Shown one piece after another: positions 1-6,669 of a stretch of 7,994 nt of DNA. The stretch lies in the NCBI GenBank assembly GCA_003142355.1, contig PLMF01000127.1:1-7994 (forward strand), given 5' to 3'. Position numbers and translations under genes: made by a program. Source of the DNA: Bryobacterales bacterium (GTDB lineage Bacteria; Acidobacteriota; Terriglobia; Bryobacterales; Bryobacteraceae). Under the pieces are notes generated by a model that was given only the letters and a program-made list of their open reading frames with translations, was not told the DNA's origin and searched no databases. The stretch's first letter is position 1. Every line of letters begins with the position of its first letter.

Positions 1-1688
1 CCGCCGATCTGCTTGTCCCTCACAGTCAGGGTCAGCTTGGTCAGCAGGTCGGGAGTGAACTGAACGTAACTCTCGCGGGCTCCGAATAACTGGTCCAGAC
101 CGAGATTCGGCTGGACGGTGCCAACTGTGCCGCCGTCCCCAAAATACCCCGGGCAGCCTTCACTGACCAGCTTGCCGCCCTTGGCGACATAGTCGCGGAG
201 CTTTTGGGCGGTGGATTTCGTGAGCATCTCGGGATATGGGAGATAGATCATGGGGTATTCCCCAATGTCGTCGATACTCACGAAATCGGCCTGGATATTC
301 GAGTCGAAGAAAGCCTGGTAAGCCCCCTCGACGGATTGGGAGTAGGCGCCCGCCGCCGCCGTTCCGCCGCGGCCCGAGCCGCTGGTCTGGACGGAGTTGA
401 AATCCTGGGATTCCTGCACGAAGACGATTCCCACGTCGCCCTTCGCCGGCCGTGATTTCCAAACGTCTGCATGCGAGTTGGTCCAGCGGGCCAGCTTGCC
501 GGCCATCTCCGCCTGCGGGGTGAGGGAGCCGTCCATCCCCATGGGGCCGAACGCTCCGAATAACGGGCCGTCGAGCAACGGGCGCCAGCGCGTGAGAAGG
601 ATCCCCGTGGCGCCCGCGGCCATGTCGATCAGGCTCCACACGCGGACATCTTTATCGTCCGAACTGCGGCCGTCTTCGAGCGGCCGGTTTACGACCTGCG
701 GCTGCATCCACAGCGGCCCACCGGTGGCTTCCGCGTGCCAGAAGGGCTTCCCGCGCGAGGCGCCGCGCACCAGGTCCACGGCCTGAAACTGCATCCACGG
801 ATCGTTGCCGTGGCGCGAAGCCACCCACGTGTAGCCATACGAATCCACGTCCGCCACCGTGCGCCACTCGATCTCGGTGAGTGCGCCCACGCCGTGCGCG
901 GTGATCTTGTTTCTCTGGTCCAGCCGGCGAATCAGCTCCGTGCGCCAGCGCAGAAGGCGAATGGCGTCGTCCCGGCAAAACGCCAGCCAGTCGAGCGAGT
1001 CGGGGTAGCCGGTATTGCCGTGTGGCGGGTGAACCGATTCCCAGCCGCCGAAGCTGTAACGGTGCCAGGCGCGGCCGAGGGCTTCGATGGTGCCGTATTT
1101 TGCTTTCAGCCACTCGCGGAACTTGGCTTGGGTGGCGGGACAATAACATTCCTGCACTCCCCCCTCGTTCCACACGTCGTAACCCAGAGTGGCGGGACTG
1201 TCGCGATAGCGCTCCACCAGCGCCGTCAGAAACTTCCCGGCCTGGCCACGGACATCTTCATTATCCAGACAAAGAGGCGCGCTGCCGGTCGCGCTACTGC
1301 CGCTGACCGAGGGGTAGCTCTCGGAGCCGTCGCTATTGATGTGGCGGGCCTGGGGGTATTTGTCCCACATCCACTCGGGCGCGCCCGTAGTGATTTCGGC
1401 AATGACCACCTTGATGTGGTTCTGAGCCTCCAGTTCCACCATCCGGTCGTAGTCGCGCCAGTCGTACCGCCCCGGCGAGTTCTCGATCGAGGCCCACATG
1501 AACCAGTGACGGAAGATGTTGACGCCCATCTGGGCCGCGGTCTTGTGGTCGCGTTCCCAATCCTGTTCCGGCGGGTTCGATTTGCGGAAGTACACCGCGC
1601 CAAAAGGGAACGCCGGATCCGGCCACGGCTTTTCCTGGGCGTTGACACATAGCGTCAGCACCGCGCAAGCCAAACCAACTCTCTTCAT
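1..1688 (-). CDS. Secreted GH42 beta-galactosidase-like glycoside hydrolase (3' end outside window)
   Basis: An open frame of 562 codons runs from ATG at 1688 to the left edge with no stop. Residues 1-17 are a Sec signal peptide (MKRVGLACAVLTLCVNA, cleavage before Q18). Residues about 25-400 form a GH42 TIM barrel. The motif GYDVWNEGG supplies the probable acid/base E175, and HAEATGGPLW supplies the probable nucleophile E320. From about residue 415 a GATase-like trimerisation domain follows (IYLPYPEMLT, then VAKGGKLVSEGCPGYFGDGG). GH42 enzymes hydrolyse terminal beta-galactosides, and an exported form would act on plant or microbial galactosides outside the cytoplasm. The GH42 metal-binding cysteine cluster is incomplete: C140, C181 and C183 are present, but T186 stands where the fourth is expected. 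A GGAGG site lies about 12 nt before the ATG, a slightly long spacing. It lies downstream of the DUF6599 gene on the same strand, 126 bp away. Family is clear; substrate is not. Confidence 0.9.
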   Translation of the reverse strand, partial: MKRVGLACAVLTLCVNAQEKPWPDPAFPFGAVYFRKSNPPEQDWERDHKTAAQMGVNIFRHWFMWASIENSPGRYDWRDYDRMVELEAQNHIKVVIAEITTGAPEWMWDKYPQARHINSDGSESYPSVSGSSATGSAPLCLDNEDVRGQAGKFLTALVERYRDSPATLGYDVWNEGGVQECYCPATQAKFREWLKAKYGTIEALGRAWHRYSFGGWESVHPPHGNTGYPDSLDWLAFCRDDAIRLLRWRTELIRRLDQRNKITAHGVGALTEIEWRTVADVDSYGYTWVASRHGNDPWMQFQAVDLVRGASRGKPFWHAEATGGPLWMQPQVVNRPLEDGRSSDDKDVRVWSLIDMAAGATGILLTRWRPLLDGPLFGAFGPMGMDGSLTPQAEMAGKLARWTNSHADVWKSRPAKGDVGIVFVQESQDFNSVQTSGSGRGGTAAAGAYSQSVEGAYQAFFDSNIQADFVSIDDIGEYPMIYLPYPEMLTKSTAQKLRDYVAKGGKLVSEGCPGYFGDGGTVGTVQPNLGLDQLFGARESYVQFTPDLLTKLTLTVRDKQIG

Positions 1689-1705
1689 GGCAACCAAGCC
1701 CCTCC

Positions 1706-1814
1706 GTGGCGCAGGCACTCGTGCCTGCCGCGTCCCGATGAGTCGGGACGCTCCCGAACACGCCAAAGAGCGTCCCGATGAGTCGGGACGCGGCAGACTG
1801 GAAGTCTGCGCCAC
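1706..1814. repeat. 109-bp compound palindromic repeat between DUF6599 and GH42 genes
   Basis: The element is bounded by the 9-bp inverted termini GTGGCGCAG (1706-1714) and CTGCGCCAC (1806-1814). It contains four hairpins in mirror order: GCAGGCAC/GTGCCTGC (1711-1728), then GCGTCCCGA/TCGGGACGC around a TGAG loop (1730-1751), an 18-bp unpaired centre, the same GCGTCCCGA/TCGGGACGC hairpin again (1770-1791), and GCAGACT/AGTCTGC (1793-1809). The right terminus touches the TAG of the DUF6599 gene (1815-1817). Related arms occur at 7269-7331 and 7579-7624. It could be a REP- or MITE-like element, and in the minus-strand transcript it would fold strongly at the end of the DUF6599 mRNA. There is no T-run, so it is not a canonical intrinsic terminator. 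Confidence 0.85.
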
Positions 1815-2651
1815 CTACGGCAGTTTCGCAGCCAGGGCCGCGGACAACGCTAGCGGGTCCTGGCCGTCGGCTACGTTGGCGTAACCACCGATGTAGCGTC
1901 CCCTGCGGAAGAAGCACAACTTTCCCAGGTACTTGTCATTGGCCTGGAAAGCCTCGTCGGCGACGCGGGCCGCGGTGGTCTCTCCGAACCGCGCCCGCAG
2001 CTTCTGCATGAGCGCGCCCGCCGACGCCGCGGAGTCTTCCGTCACCACAAACGCCTTGCCGAAATCGTACTGAGCCGCATAGCCGCGCCGCAGCAACCGG
2101 ATCCCGAGCACGCTCTCCGGCACCAGGCGAAGGGTCTGCTGTTTTTCAGCCGGAAACCAGGAGAACGCCACGGGCGGAGAAGTGCTGCCCGGCACGAGCT
2201 TCTCGAACGCCGCCATCCACTCCCGCAGAGCAGCCGTATGATCGCCTTCCGGGCCGGCCGCGATTTCCACGTAGTATTGGCCCTTCGTGAAAATGGCCCT
2301 CCGCGGCACGATCTGGCCCCCCGCCCCGAGCTTCGCGGCGGGTTCCCGCAGATCCCGGTTGGCCGTGAACATGCCGTAAGAGCTTTCGGCTTCGCCGAAG
2401 TCGGAGATATCGATCACCAGTGTAACCTCGCCTTTGACGCAATTGACGCCGTGCATCGACTGGAAACCGTAGATCAGGTAGCCTTCCGCGTTGCCGTCCA
2501 TGTATTCGAACAGGTTGTCGCCCACATAGCTTCGGGCTTCGCCATGCTGCGTCCAGCCCGGCACCAGCGTGCAACTGGGAACGGGGGCCGTGTCGGCGGC
2601 GGCCGCCAGCCCGCAGGCCAGCAGCCCGAACCCGCAAATCGTCTTCAGCAT
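1815..2651 (-). CDS. Secreted DUF6599-family protein of unknown function
   Basis: This 278-residue protein has a Sec signal peptide (MLKTICGFGLLACGLAAAA, cleavage near residue 19-20). The mature part shows the pattern I associate with DUF6599: NLFEYMDGNAEGYLIYGF at 47-63, then VTLVIDISDFGEAESSYGMF at 76-95. In the second half come LVPESVLG (177-183), a RRGYAAQYDFG segment (188-198), a conserved VTEDSAASAGALMQ stretch, and a C-terminal FFRRGRYIGGY. No catalytic motif is recognisable and the biochemical role is unknown. The start is supported by AGGAG at 2660-2664, 8 nt before the ATG. It is divergent from the DUF362/S10 pair and probably co-transcribed with GH42 downstream, though a strong palindrome lies between them. 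The family name is from memory of the motif pattern; the export signal is seen directly. Confidence 0.82.
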   Translation of the reverse strand: MLKTICGFGLLACGLAAAADTAPVPSCTLVPGWTQHGEARSYVGDNLFEYMDGNAEGYLIYGFQSMHGVNCVKGEVTLVIDISDFGEAESSYGMFTANRDLREPAAKLGAGGQIVPRRAIFTKGQYYVEIAAGPEGDHTAALREWMAAFEKLVPGSTSPPVAFSWFPAEKQQTLRLVPESVLGIRLLRRGYAAQYDFGKAFVVTEDSAASAGALMQKLRARFGETTAARVADEAFQANDKYLGKLCFFRRGRYIGGYANVADGQDPLALSAALAAKLP

Positions 2652-2685
2652 GTGAACGTCTCCTGCGCTCGGATGAGGTGCTAAA

Positions 2686-2714
2686 ATCCTATTCTAATTG
2701 GGGAGGTTGTCCAA
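2686..2714 (-). promoter_or_regulatory. Possible sigma-70-type promoter for the DUF6599 gene
   Basis: On the minus strand TTGGAC (2714-2709) is followed, after exactly 17 nt, by TAGGAT (2691-2686), a reasonable -35/-10 pair. Transcription would begin near 2679, giving a leader of about 28 nt that contains the AGGAG at 2664-2660. The -35 overlaps the ribosome-binding region and start codon of the divergent DUF362 gene, so the two transcription units share about 63 bp of control DNA. No equally good plus-strand promoter is visible, although the stretch 2682-2699 is AT-rich. This rests on pattern matching only. Confidence 0.35.
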
Positions 2715-3758
2715 GTGCCAGCTACTTTTTCGCGCCGCACGATTTTGCAGTTGACCGCCCTGGCCCCAGCGCTTCGACCGCTGGCCGCCCAGATTTCCGC
2801 CCCCGCGCGGAATTCCACCGTGGCCCTCGTCAAAGGGGAAAACCGGCGCAAAAACATCGCGCAGGCGCTGGCTGCCATCGACGAACAACTCCTGCCGGGC
2901 CTCAAGGCCAGGAAGTACGTCGTCATCAAAGTCAACAACGTCTCCACCACCAACCAACTGGCGGCCACCCACGCCGGCGCCATTCACGGCATTCTGGATT
3001 ACCTCGAACCGCGCTTCAAAGGCCCCGTGATCGTCGCCGAATCCTCGGCCGGCGACACGCTGCAAGGGTTCGAGGAGTTCGGCTACAACCGCGTGGCCAG
3101 CGAGCGGCGCTCGCAAAAAGTGCAGTTGATCGACCTGAATCGCGAGGCCAAATACAAGGTCATCCCCTTGATCGACTACGATCTCCACGCGGTATCCACG
3201 CGCCTGGCGGCGCGCCTGTTCGACCCCGACGCCTTCGTCATCTGTGCGGCCGTCATGAAAGCCCACAACGCCATGGTGGCCACCCTCTCCATCAAGAACA
3301 TGGGGCTGGGCGCGCCCCTGCACAGCGCGCGCGGCGAAAAATACTGGAACGACAAGCGCAAGACCCATAACGGCCTGCGGCAGACGCACTACAATATCTT
3401 CCTCACCGCGCAAGCCCTGAAACCGTTTCTGGGCGCGGCCGTGATCGACGGGTACGAGGGCATGGAAGGCAATGGTCCGGCCTCCGGAACCCCGGTTCCC
3501 TCGCGTCTCGCCATAGCCTCGACGGATTTCGTGGCCGCCGACCGCGTGGGCGTCGAAACCATGGGCATCAATCCCGACTGGATGGGCTACCTGCGCTTCT
3601 GCTCGGAGTTCGGCGTAGGCCAGTACGACCTGGCGAAAATCGACGTCCGCGGCGAGAAGATCCAGGCGGTTCGGCGCAAGTACCTGCTCCATCAGGACAT
3701 CGAGCGCGAGCTGCAATGGATGGGCCCGCTGACGGAACTGCCGCCGAAGCTGGGATAG
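2715..3758 (+). CDS. Tat-exported DUF362 domain protein
   Basis: This 347-residue protein starts with GTG at 2715, chosen because GGGGAGG (2700-2706) lies 8 nt upstream. The N-terminus carries a twin-arginine motif (SRRTILQL, R7-R8) and a hydrophobic stretch ending LAA before Q26, so it is probably exported folded by Tat. DUF362 features follow in order: VVIKVNNVSTTN (69-80), IVAESSAGDT (106-115), VICAAVMKAHN (175-185), SIKNMGLGAP (192-201), DGYEGMEGNGP (245-255) and a DFVAADRVGVETMGI segment (271-285). Some DUF362 proteins carry 4Fe-4S clusters, but this one has only two cysteines (C177, C296) and no CxxCxxC motif. The function of the family is unknown. The S10 peptidase gene follows after 28 bp, indicating an operon. 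Confidence 0.88.
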   Translation: MPATFSRRTILQLTALAPALRPLAAQISAPARNSTVALVKGENRRKNIAQALAAIDEQLLPGLKARKYVVIKVNNVSTTNQLAATHAGAIHGILDYLEPRFKGPVIVAESSAGDTLQGFEEFGYNRVASERRSQKVQLIDLNREAKYKVIPLIDYDLHAVSTRLAARLFDPDAFVICAAVMKAHNAMVATLSIKNMGLGAPLHSARGEKYWNDKRKTHNGLRQTHYNIFLTAQALKPFLGAAVIDGYEGMEGNGPASGTPVPSRLAIASTDFVAADRVGVETMGINPDWMGYLRFCSEFGVGQYDLAKIDVRGEKIQAVRRKYLLHQDIERELQWMGPLTELPPKLG

Positions 3759-3786
3759 TAAACCAGACCAAAAGGAGAAATCGCAC

Positions 3787-5298
3787 ATGCACTGGAATGG
3801 CATCATGGCCGGCGGGCTGGCTGTATTGCTGGCCGCCGGTACCGCGATGGCGCAAGGCCGCCGCGGCGGGCTTCCCGAAACGGCGCCAGTACCACAGCCC
3901 GCCCGCGTCGGCCCGCCGCCCGAAGAAAAGACCTCGGTGACCCATCACAGCGCCCGCATCGGCGGGCAGCAGATCGCCTACACGGCCACCGCCGGAACTT
4001 ACGTCGTCAAGACCGATGACGGCACTCCCAAAGCCACCTTCTTCTACGTGGCCTACACCAAGGACGATGTGCCGGATGTTTCCAAGCGCCCCATGGCATT
4101 CGTCTACAATGGGGGCCCCGGCTCGGCGTCCCTGTTTACCCACATGGGCCTGGGTCCCAAACGCATCGTCCTCACCGACGACGGCCACGGCATGCCAGCT
4201 CCGTATTCCATCGTCGACAACGCAGATTCCTTTCTGGACGCCGCCGACCTGGCGTTCGTGGATGCCGTATCCACCGGCTACAGCCGCCCGGCGCCCGGCG
4301 AAACGCCGGCGCAATTCTACGGCGTGGTCCCCGACGCCACCTGGTTCTCCGATTTCATCTACCAATACATCACGCGTAACGAGCGATGGGCCTCGCCCAA
4401 GTTCCTGATTGGTGAAAGCTACGGCACCACGCGCTCAGCCGAGCTGTCGTCCGTTCTGCAGCAGCGCCACCAGATCTACCTGAACGGCATTGTGCTGGTC
4501 TCTTCGGTGGCCTTCGGCAGTTGGGGCGCCGACGACCGCTCCAAATTCTTCCTGCCGACCTACGTCACGTCAGCGTGGTATCACCACCTGCTGCCACCCG
4601 ACCTGCAGAAGAAAAGCGTCGATGCCGTGGCGCAGGCGGCGCGCCAGTTCGCCCACGGCGATTATGCCGCCGCGCTCGAAAAGGGAGACCAGTTATCCCC
4701 GGCCGAGTATGAGAAGACGGTCAAGGAACTGGCGCGCCTCACGGGCCTTTCGACGAAGTACATCGAGGAGACCAACCTGCGCATCAGCCCCTACCGCTGG
4801 TTCAAGGAACTCGAGCGCGACAAGCGCCGCACGGTGGGCCGCCTGGATTCGCGTTTCGAAGGCATGGACGTGGACGCCGCCGGCGAGACCGCCGAATACG
4901 ATCCGAGCGAGGCCTCCTACGAGGGCGCGTATGCCGCCTTGTTCCAGGACTACGTGCGCCGCGAGCTGAAGTGGACCACGGATATGTACTACACCATCAC
5001 CGCCAACCTCCGGCCTTGGGACCAGGGCCAGCCCGGCCAGGTGGCCGAGGCCCTGCGCTCCGCCATGACCCAGCAAACTTACTTGAAGGTGCTGGTGGCT
5101 TGCGGCTACTACGATCTGGCCACGCCTTTCGACGGCATCGAGCAGACCGTGTCGCACATGAGGCTCGAACCCTCCATCCGCAAGAACATCGGCTTCGCTT
5201 ACTACGAAGCCGGACACATGATGTATATCGACAGGAAGGCCCGCGAAAAGCTGCACCAGGACGTGGACGACTTCATCAGCTCCGGCTACCCGCACTAA
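3787..5298 (+). CDS. Secreted S10 family serine carboxypeptidase-like peptidase
   Basis: This 503-residue protein has a Sec signal peptide (residues 1-22, cleavage AMA before Q23). The S10 hallmarks are complete: the oxyanion/substrate-recognition motif NGGPGS (N108 onward), the nucleophile S211 in GESYGTTRSAE, the acid D443 in CGYYDLATPFDG, and H477 in YEAGHMMYID. The protein belongs to the alpha/beta-hydrolase fold, with an alpha-helical cap region roughly at residues 250-400. S10 enzymes remove C-terminal amino acids from peptides, often at acidic pH, so an extracytoplasmic peptide-scavenging role fits. AGGAG at 3773-3777, 9 nt before the ATG, supports the start. It is the second gene of the unit led by the DUF362 gene. 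Homologues in soil bacteria are often labelled only peptidase S10; the substrate is not predictable. Confidence 0.93.
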   Translation: MHWNGIMAGGLAVLLAAGTAMAQGRRGGLPETAPVPQPARVGPPPEEKTSVTHHSARIGGQQIAYTATAGTYVVKTDDGTPKATFFYVAYTKDDVPDVSKRPMAFVYNGGPGSASLFTHMGLGPKRIVLTDDGHGMPAPYSIVDNADSFLDAADLAFVDAVSTGYSRPAPGETPAQFYGVVPDATWFSDFIYQYITRNERWASPKFLIGESYGTTRSAELSSVLQQRHQIYLNGIVLVSSVAFGSWGADDRSKFFLPTYVTSAWYHHLLPPDLQKKSVDAVAQAARQFAHGDYAAALEKGDQLSPAEYEKTVKELARLTGLSTKYIEETNLRISPYRWFKELERDKRRTVGRLDSRFEGMDVDAAGETAEYDPSEASYEGAYAALFQDYVRRELKWTTDMYYTITANLRPWDQGQPGQVAEALRSAMTQQTYLKVLVACGYYDLATPFDGIEQTVSHMRLEPSIRKNIGFAYYEAGHMMYIDRKAREKLHQDVDDFISSGYPH

Positions 5299-5337
5299 GG
5301 GGCTGCCAGGTGTTTTCAGAGCCGCGAACGTTAGAGA

Positions 5338-5358
5338 GCGGTTGGCCGCCGCCTTTTT
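5338..5358 (+). terminator. Weak candidate terminator after the S10 gene
   Basis: A short hairpin GCGG (5338-5341), TTGG loop, CCGC (5346-5349) is followed after CGCC by five T residues (5354-5358), 40 nt downstream of the S10 stop. The stem is only 4 bp and not directly adjacent to the T-run. It lies in the 58-bp gap between convergent genes, where a terminator is expected. The T-run overlaps the stop codon of the opposing YXWGXW gene. Confidence 0.28.
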
Positions 5359-5650
5359 ACTGCCAGTGCCCCTCCACCAGAACGTAGCCGCCGTTTCTGT
5401 GATCCCAGTGATGGGCTACCCACTTGGCATGCGCCCGGGGGGGCTGTTCCCACCTGCCTGCGGTCCATACGTATTTTTGGCCATCCCAATTGTGATATCC
5501 CTGAATCCACACATGGTTGCGGCTCGGTGGAGGGCCCCGCTTCTCGACCACGATCTTCGGTGGTCGAATCTTAACCACAATCTCGGCCGCCATCGCGCTG
5601 AAGGCCAGCGCGCCTGCAAAAACCAATCCGGTCAATCGCTTCAGAATCAT
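5357..5650 (-). CDS. Small secreted YXWGXW-repeat-type protein
   Basis: From ATG at 5650 the protein has 97 residues. The frame is open further upstream to 5728, but AAAGGA (5664-5659) lies 8 nt before ATG 5650, and a Sec signal begins exactly there (MILKRLTGLVFAGALAFSAMA), so the longer form is rejected. The mature part is basic, then rich in aromatic residues at regular spacing: HVWIQGYHNWDG (46-57), KYVWTAGRWEQPP (59-71), KWVAHHWDHRNGG (76-88) and YVLVEGHWQ (89-97). This W/Y-G-x-W periodicity is typical of YXWGXW repeat proteins, which are small periplasmic or surface proteins of unknown function. It lies divergent to CsbD and convergent with S10. Confidence 0.8.
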   Translation of the reverse strand: MILKRLTGLVFAGALAFSAMAAEIVVKIRPPKIVVEKRGPPPSRNHVWIQGYHNWDGQKYVWTAGRWEQPPRAHAKWVAHHWDHRNGGYVLVEGHWQ

Positions 5651-5664
5651 AATCGTTGTCCTTT

Positions 5665-5688
5665 CTGGTTCCCGACACTGCGAACCAG
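5665..5688 (-). promoter_or_regulatory. Hairpin in the leader just before the YXWGXW ribosome-binding site
   Basis: CTGGTTC (5665-5671) and GAACCAG (5682-5688) form a perfect 7-bp inverted repeat around a 10-nt loop. The foot of the stem adjoins the AAAGGA ribosome-binding site (5659-5664). In the minus-strand mRNA this would place a stable stem next to the ribosome-binding site and could modulate translation or stability. A DNA-binding site is the alternative. No experiment or homologue comparison supports it. Confidence 0.35.
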
Positions 5689-5891
5689 TCCACCTGCCGC
5701 CCGCATGTGAATGGCCGTTTGCAGACACGCCTCAAAAATCATAAGTGGGCGACGCTGAGCGGCAGTTTTTGCCTTCCGGACGGCAGGAATTACACCTGCG
5801 TGCGGGCGCGCCCCCATTTTCCGCGTAGTGTCCGCATACATTCGCCTTTGGTCCCAAATCTGCTCCAAGACAAATGGTAAGGAGATAACAG

Positions 5892-6071
5892 ATGAGCCCA
5901 AGCACGAAGGATCAGGTTCAAGGCAAGTTCCATGAAGTGAAAGGCAAAGCCAAACAGACGGCCGGCCAGGTCACCGACAATCCCAAATTAGAGGCTGAAG
6001 GACAAGCCGAGAAACTCACCGGCAAGATCCAAAAGAAGGTCGGGCAGGTCGAAAAGGTGTTCGAGAAGTAA
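5892..6071 (+). CDS. CsbD family stress-response protein
   Basis: This short gene codes for 59 residues starting MSPSTKDQVQGKFHEVKGKA and ending VGQVEKVFEK. The pattern of G-K-x-x-x-x-K-G-K-x-K-x-x-x-G (residues 11-25), DNPKLEAEGQAEK (29-41) and GKIQKKVGQVEK (44-55) is the CsbD signature. The protein is small, charged, lacks cysteine and tryptophan, and is probably helical and cytoplasmic. CsbD of Bacillus belongs to the general stress regulon, but the molecular role of the family is unknown. AAGGAG (5879-5884) sits 7 nt before the ATG. It is a single-gene unit divergent from the YXWGXW gene. The 241-bp gap upstream (5651-5891) contains a near-perfect 16-bp palindrome at 5770-5785 (TGCC-TCCGGA-GGCA with one mismatched pair), a possible operator. 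Confidence 0.92.
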   Translation: MSPSTKDQVQGKFHEVKGKAKQTAGQVTDNPKLEAEGQAEKLTGKIQKKVGQVEKVFEK

Positions 6072-6075
6072 ACCA

Positions 6076-6094
6076 GAGCGGTCCACAGCCGCTC
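6076..6094 (+). terminator. Hairpin after the CsbD gene, possible weak terminator
   Basis: GAGCGG (6076-6081) and CCGCTC (6089-6094) make a perfect 6-bp stem with a 7-nt loop, 4 nt after the CsbD stop. No T-run follows, so this is at best a Rho-assisted or 3'-stabilising structure. A second GC-rich palindrome, CCCGGCCGGG, follows at 6103-6112. Both lie in the 60-bp gap between the convergent CsbD and BON genes. Confidence 0.3.
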
Positions 6095-6131
6095 AGGCGA
6101 AGCCCGGCCGGGGCGGCACCGGGTGTGGGGG

Positions 6132-6653
6132 TTATTTCTCCACGCGCAGGTGATTCGTCACGCTGAACGCGCCCGATACACCATTGGCCGTAATGTTGGC
6201 CACGTCGGAGTCGCCCTTGTTGGCGACCACGCCTTCCAGCGTGACATTGCCATTCTTCACGACGATGCGGATGGGCGCCACCGCCTGCATGAAGTACCGG
6301 TCCAGTTGCGGGGATCGTGCCAGGGCCACGTAGACGCCGCGCCGGATGCGGTCGTCATTGGGAGAAAGGGGCAACACCTCGATCTGGTTGTCGACCTTCT
6401 CTACCCCTTCGATGTTCTTCACGGCGTTCCCGGCATCGCTCTTCAGCGTGGGACCCGTGACCTGCCCCATCAGCGTGACCGTGCTGCCTTCCACTTTGAA
6501 CTCCAGGTTATCGAACACCCCCAGGTAGGGCAGCATCACCAGCTCGTGACGGACCTCTTTGACGAGCCGCTGGTAAGCCGGCGAGTTCTGGGGCTGCGCA
6601 ACCAGGAATGCTGGAGCGCACAGGGCAACAGTGAGTACAAGCAAAGCCTTCAT
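6132..6653 (-). CDS. Exported protein with two BON domains
   Basis: From ATG at 6653 the protein has 173 residues. A GTG two codons further upstream is rejected because it overlaps GGAGG (6663-6659), which is correctly placed 5 nt before ATG 6653. The Sec signal peptide is MKALLVLTVALCAPAFLVA, cleaved near Q20. BON domain 1 spans about 27-94, with VTLMGQVTG at 59-67 and a conserved IEGVEKVDNQIEV end. BON domain 2 spans about 102-172, with VTLEGVVANKGDSDVA at 137-152 and a VTNHLRVEK end. BON domains are small alpha/beta modules thought to bind phospholipid or hold envelope structures together, as in OsmY-like proteins, so a periplasmic stress or envelope role is likely. It lies 37 bp downstream of the decayed FecR-type gene and may have its own promoter. 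Confidence 0.9.
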   Translation of the reverse strand: MKALLVLTVALCAPAFLVAQPQNSPAYQRLVKEVRHELVMLPYLGVFDNLEFKVEGSTVTLMGQVTGPTLKSDAGNAVKNIEGVEKVDNQIEVLPLSPNDDRIRRGVYVALARSPQLDRYFMQAVAPIRIVVKNGNVTLEGVVANKGDSDVANITANGVSGAFSVTNHLRVEK

Positions 6654-6669
6654 AGCCACCTCCGCATGA

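Noticed and set aside
735..1652. Plus-strand open frame of 305 codons
   Set aside because: It is antisense to the GH42 gene, whose frame shows signal peptide, catalytic motifs and trimerisation domain; the plus-strand translation has no recognisable domain and no good ribosome-binding site.
1706..1814. CRISPR array
   Set aside because: The duplicated GCGTCCCGA hairpins occur only twice with an 18-bp separation in mirrored context, and no further repeats, spacers or cas genes are present.
2694..3806. Minus-strand open frame of 370 codons, longer than the gene opposite it
   Set aside because: It is a GC-driven shadow of the DUF362 gene, also crossing the start of the S10 gene. Its composition is H/V/G-rich with no domain, while the plus frame carries conserved motifs and a Tat signal.
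3568..4365. Minus-strand open frame of 265 codons
   Set aside because: It spans the end of DUF362 and the start of S10 in antisense; both plus-strand genes are well supported.
5651..5728. Longer N-terminus for the YXWGXW protein (start at 5728)
   Set aside because: The extra 26 residues precede a complete signal peptide and the ribosome-binding site sits just before the internal ATG at 5650.
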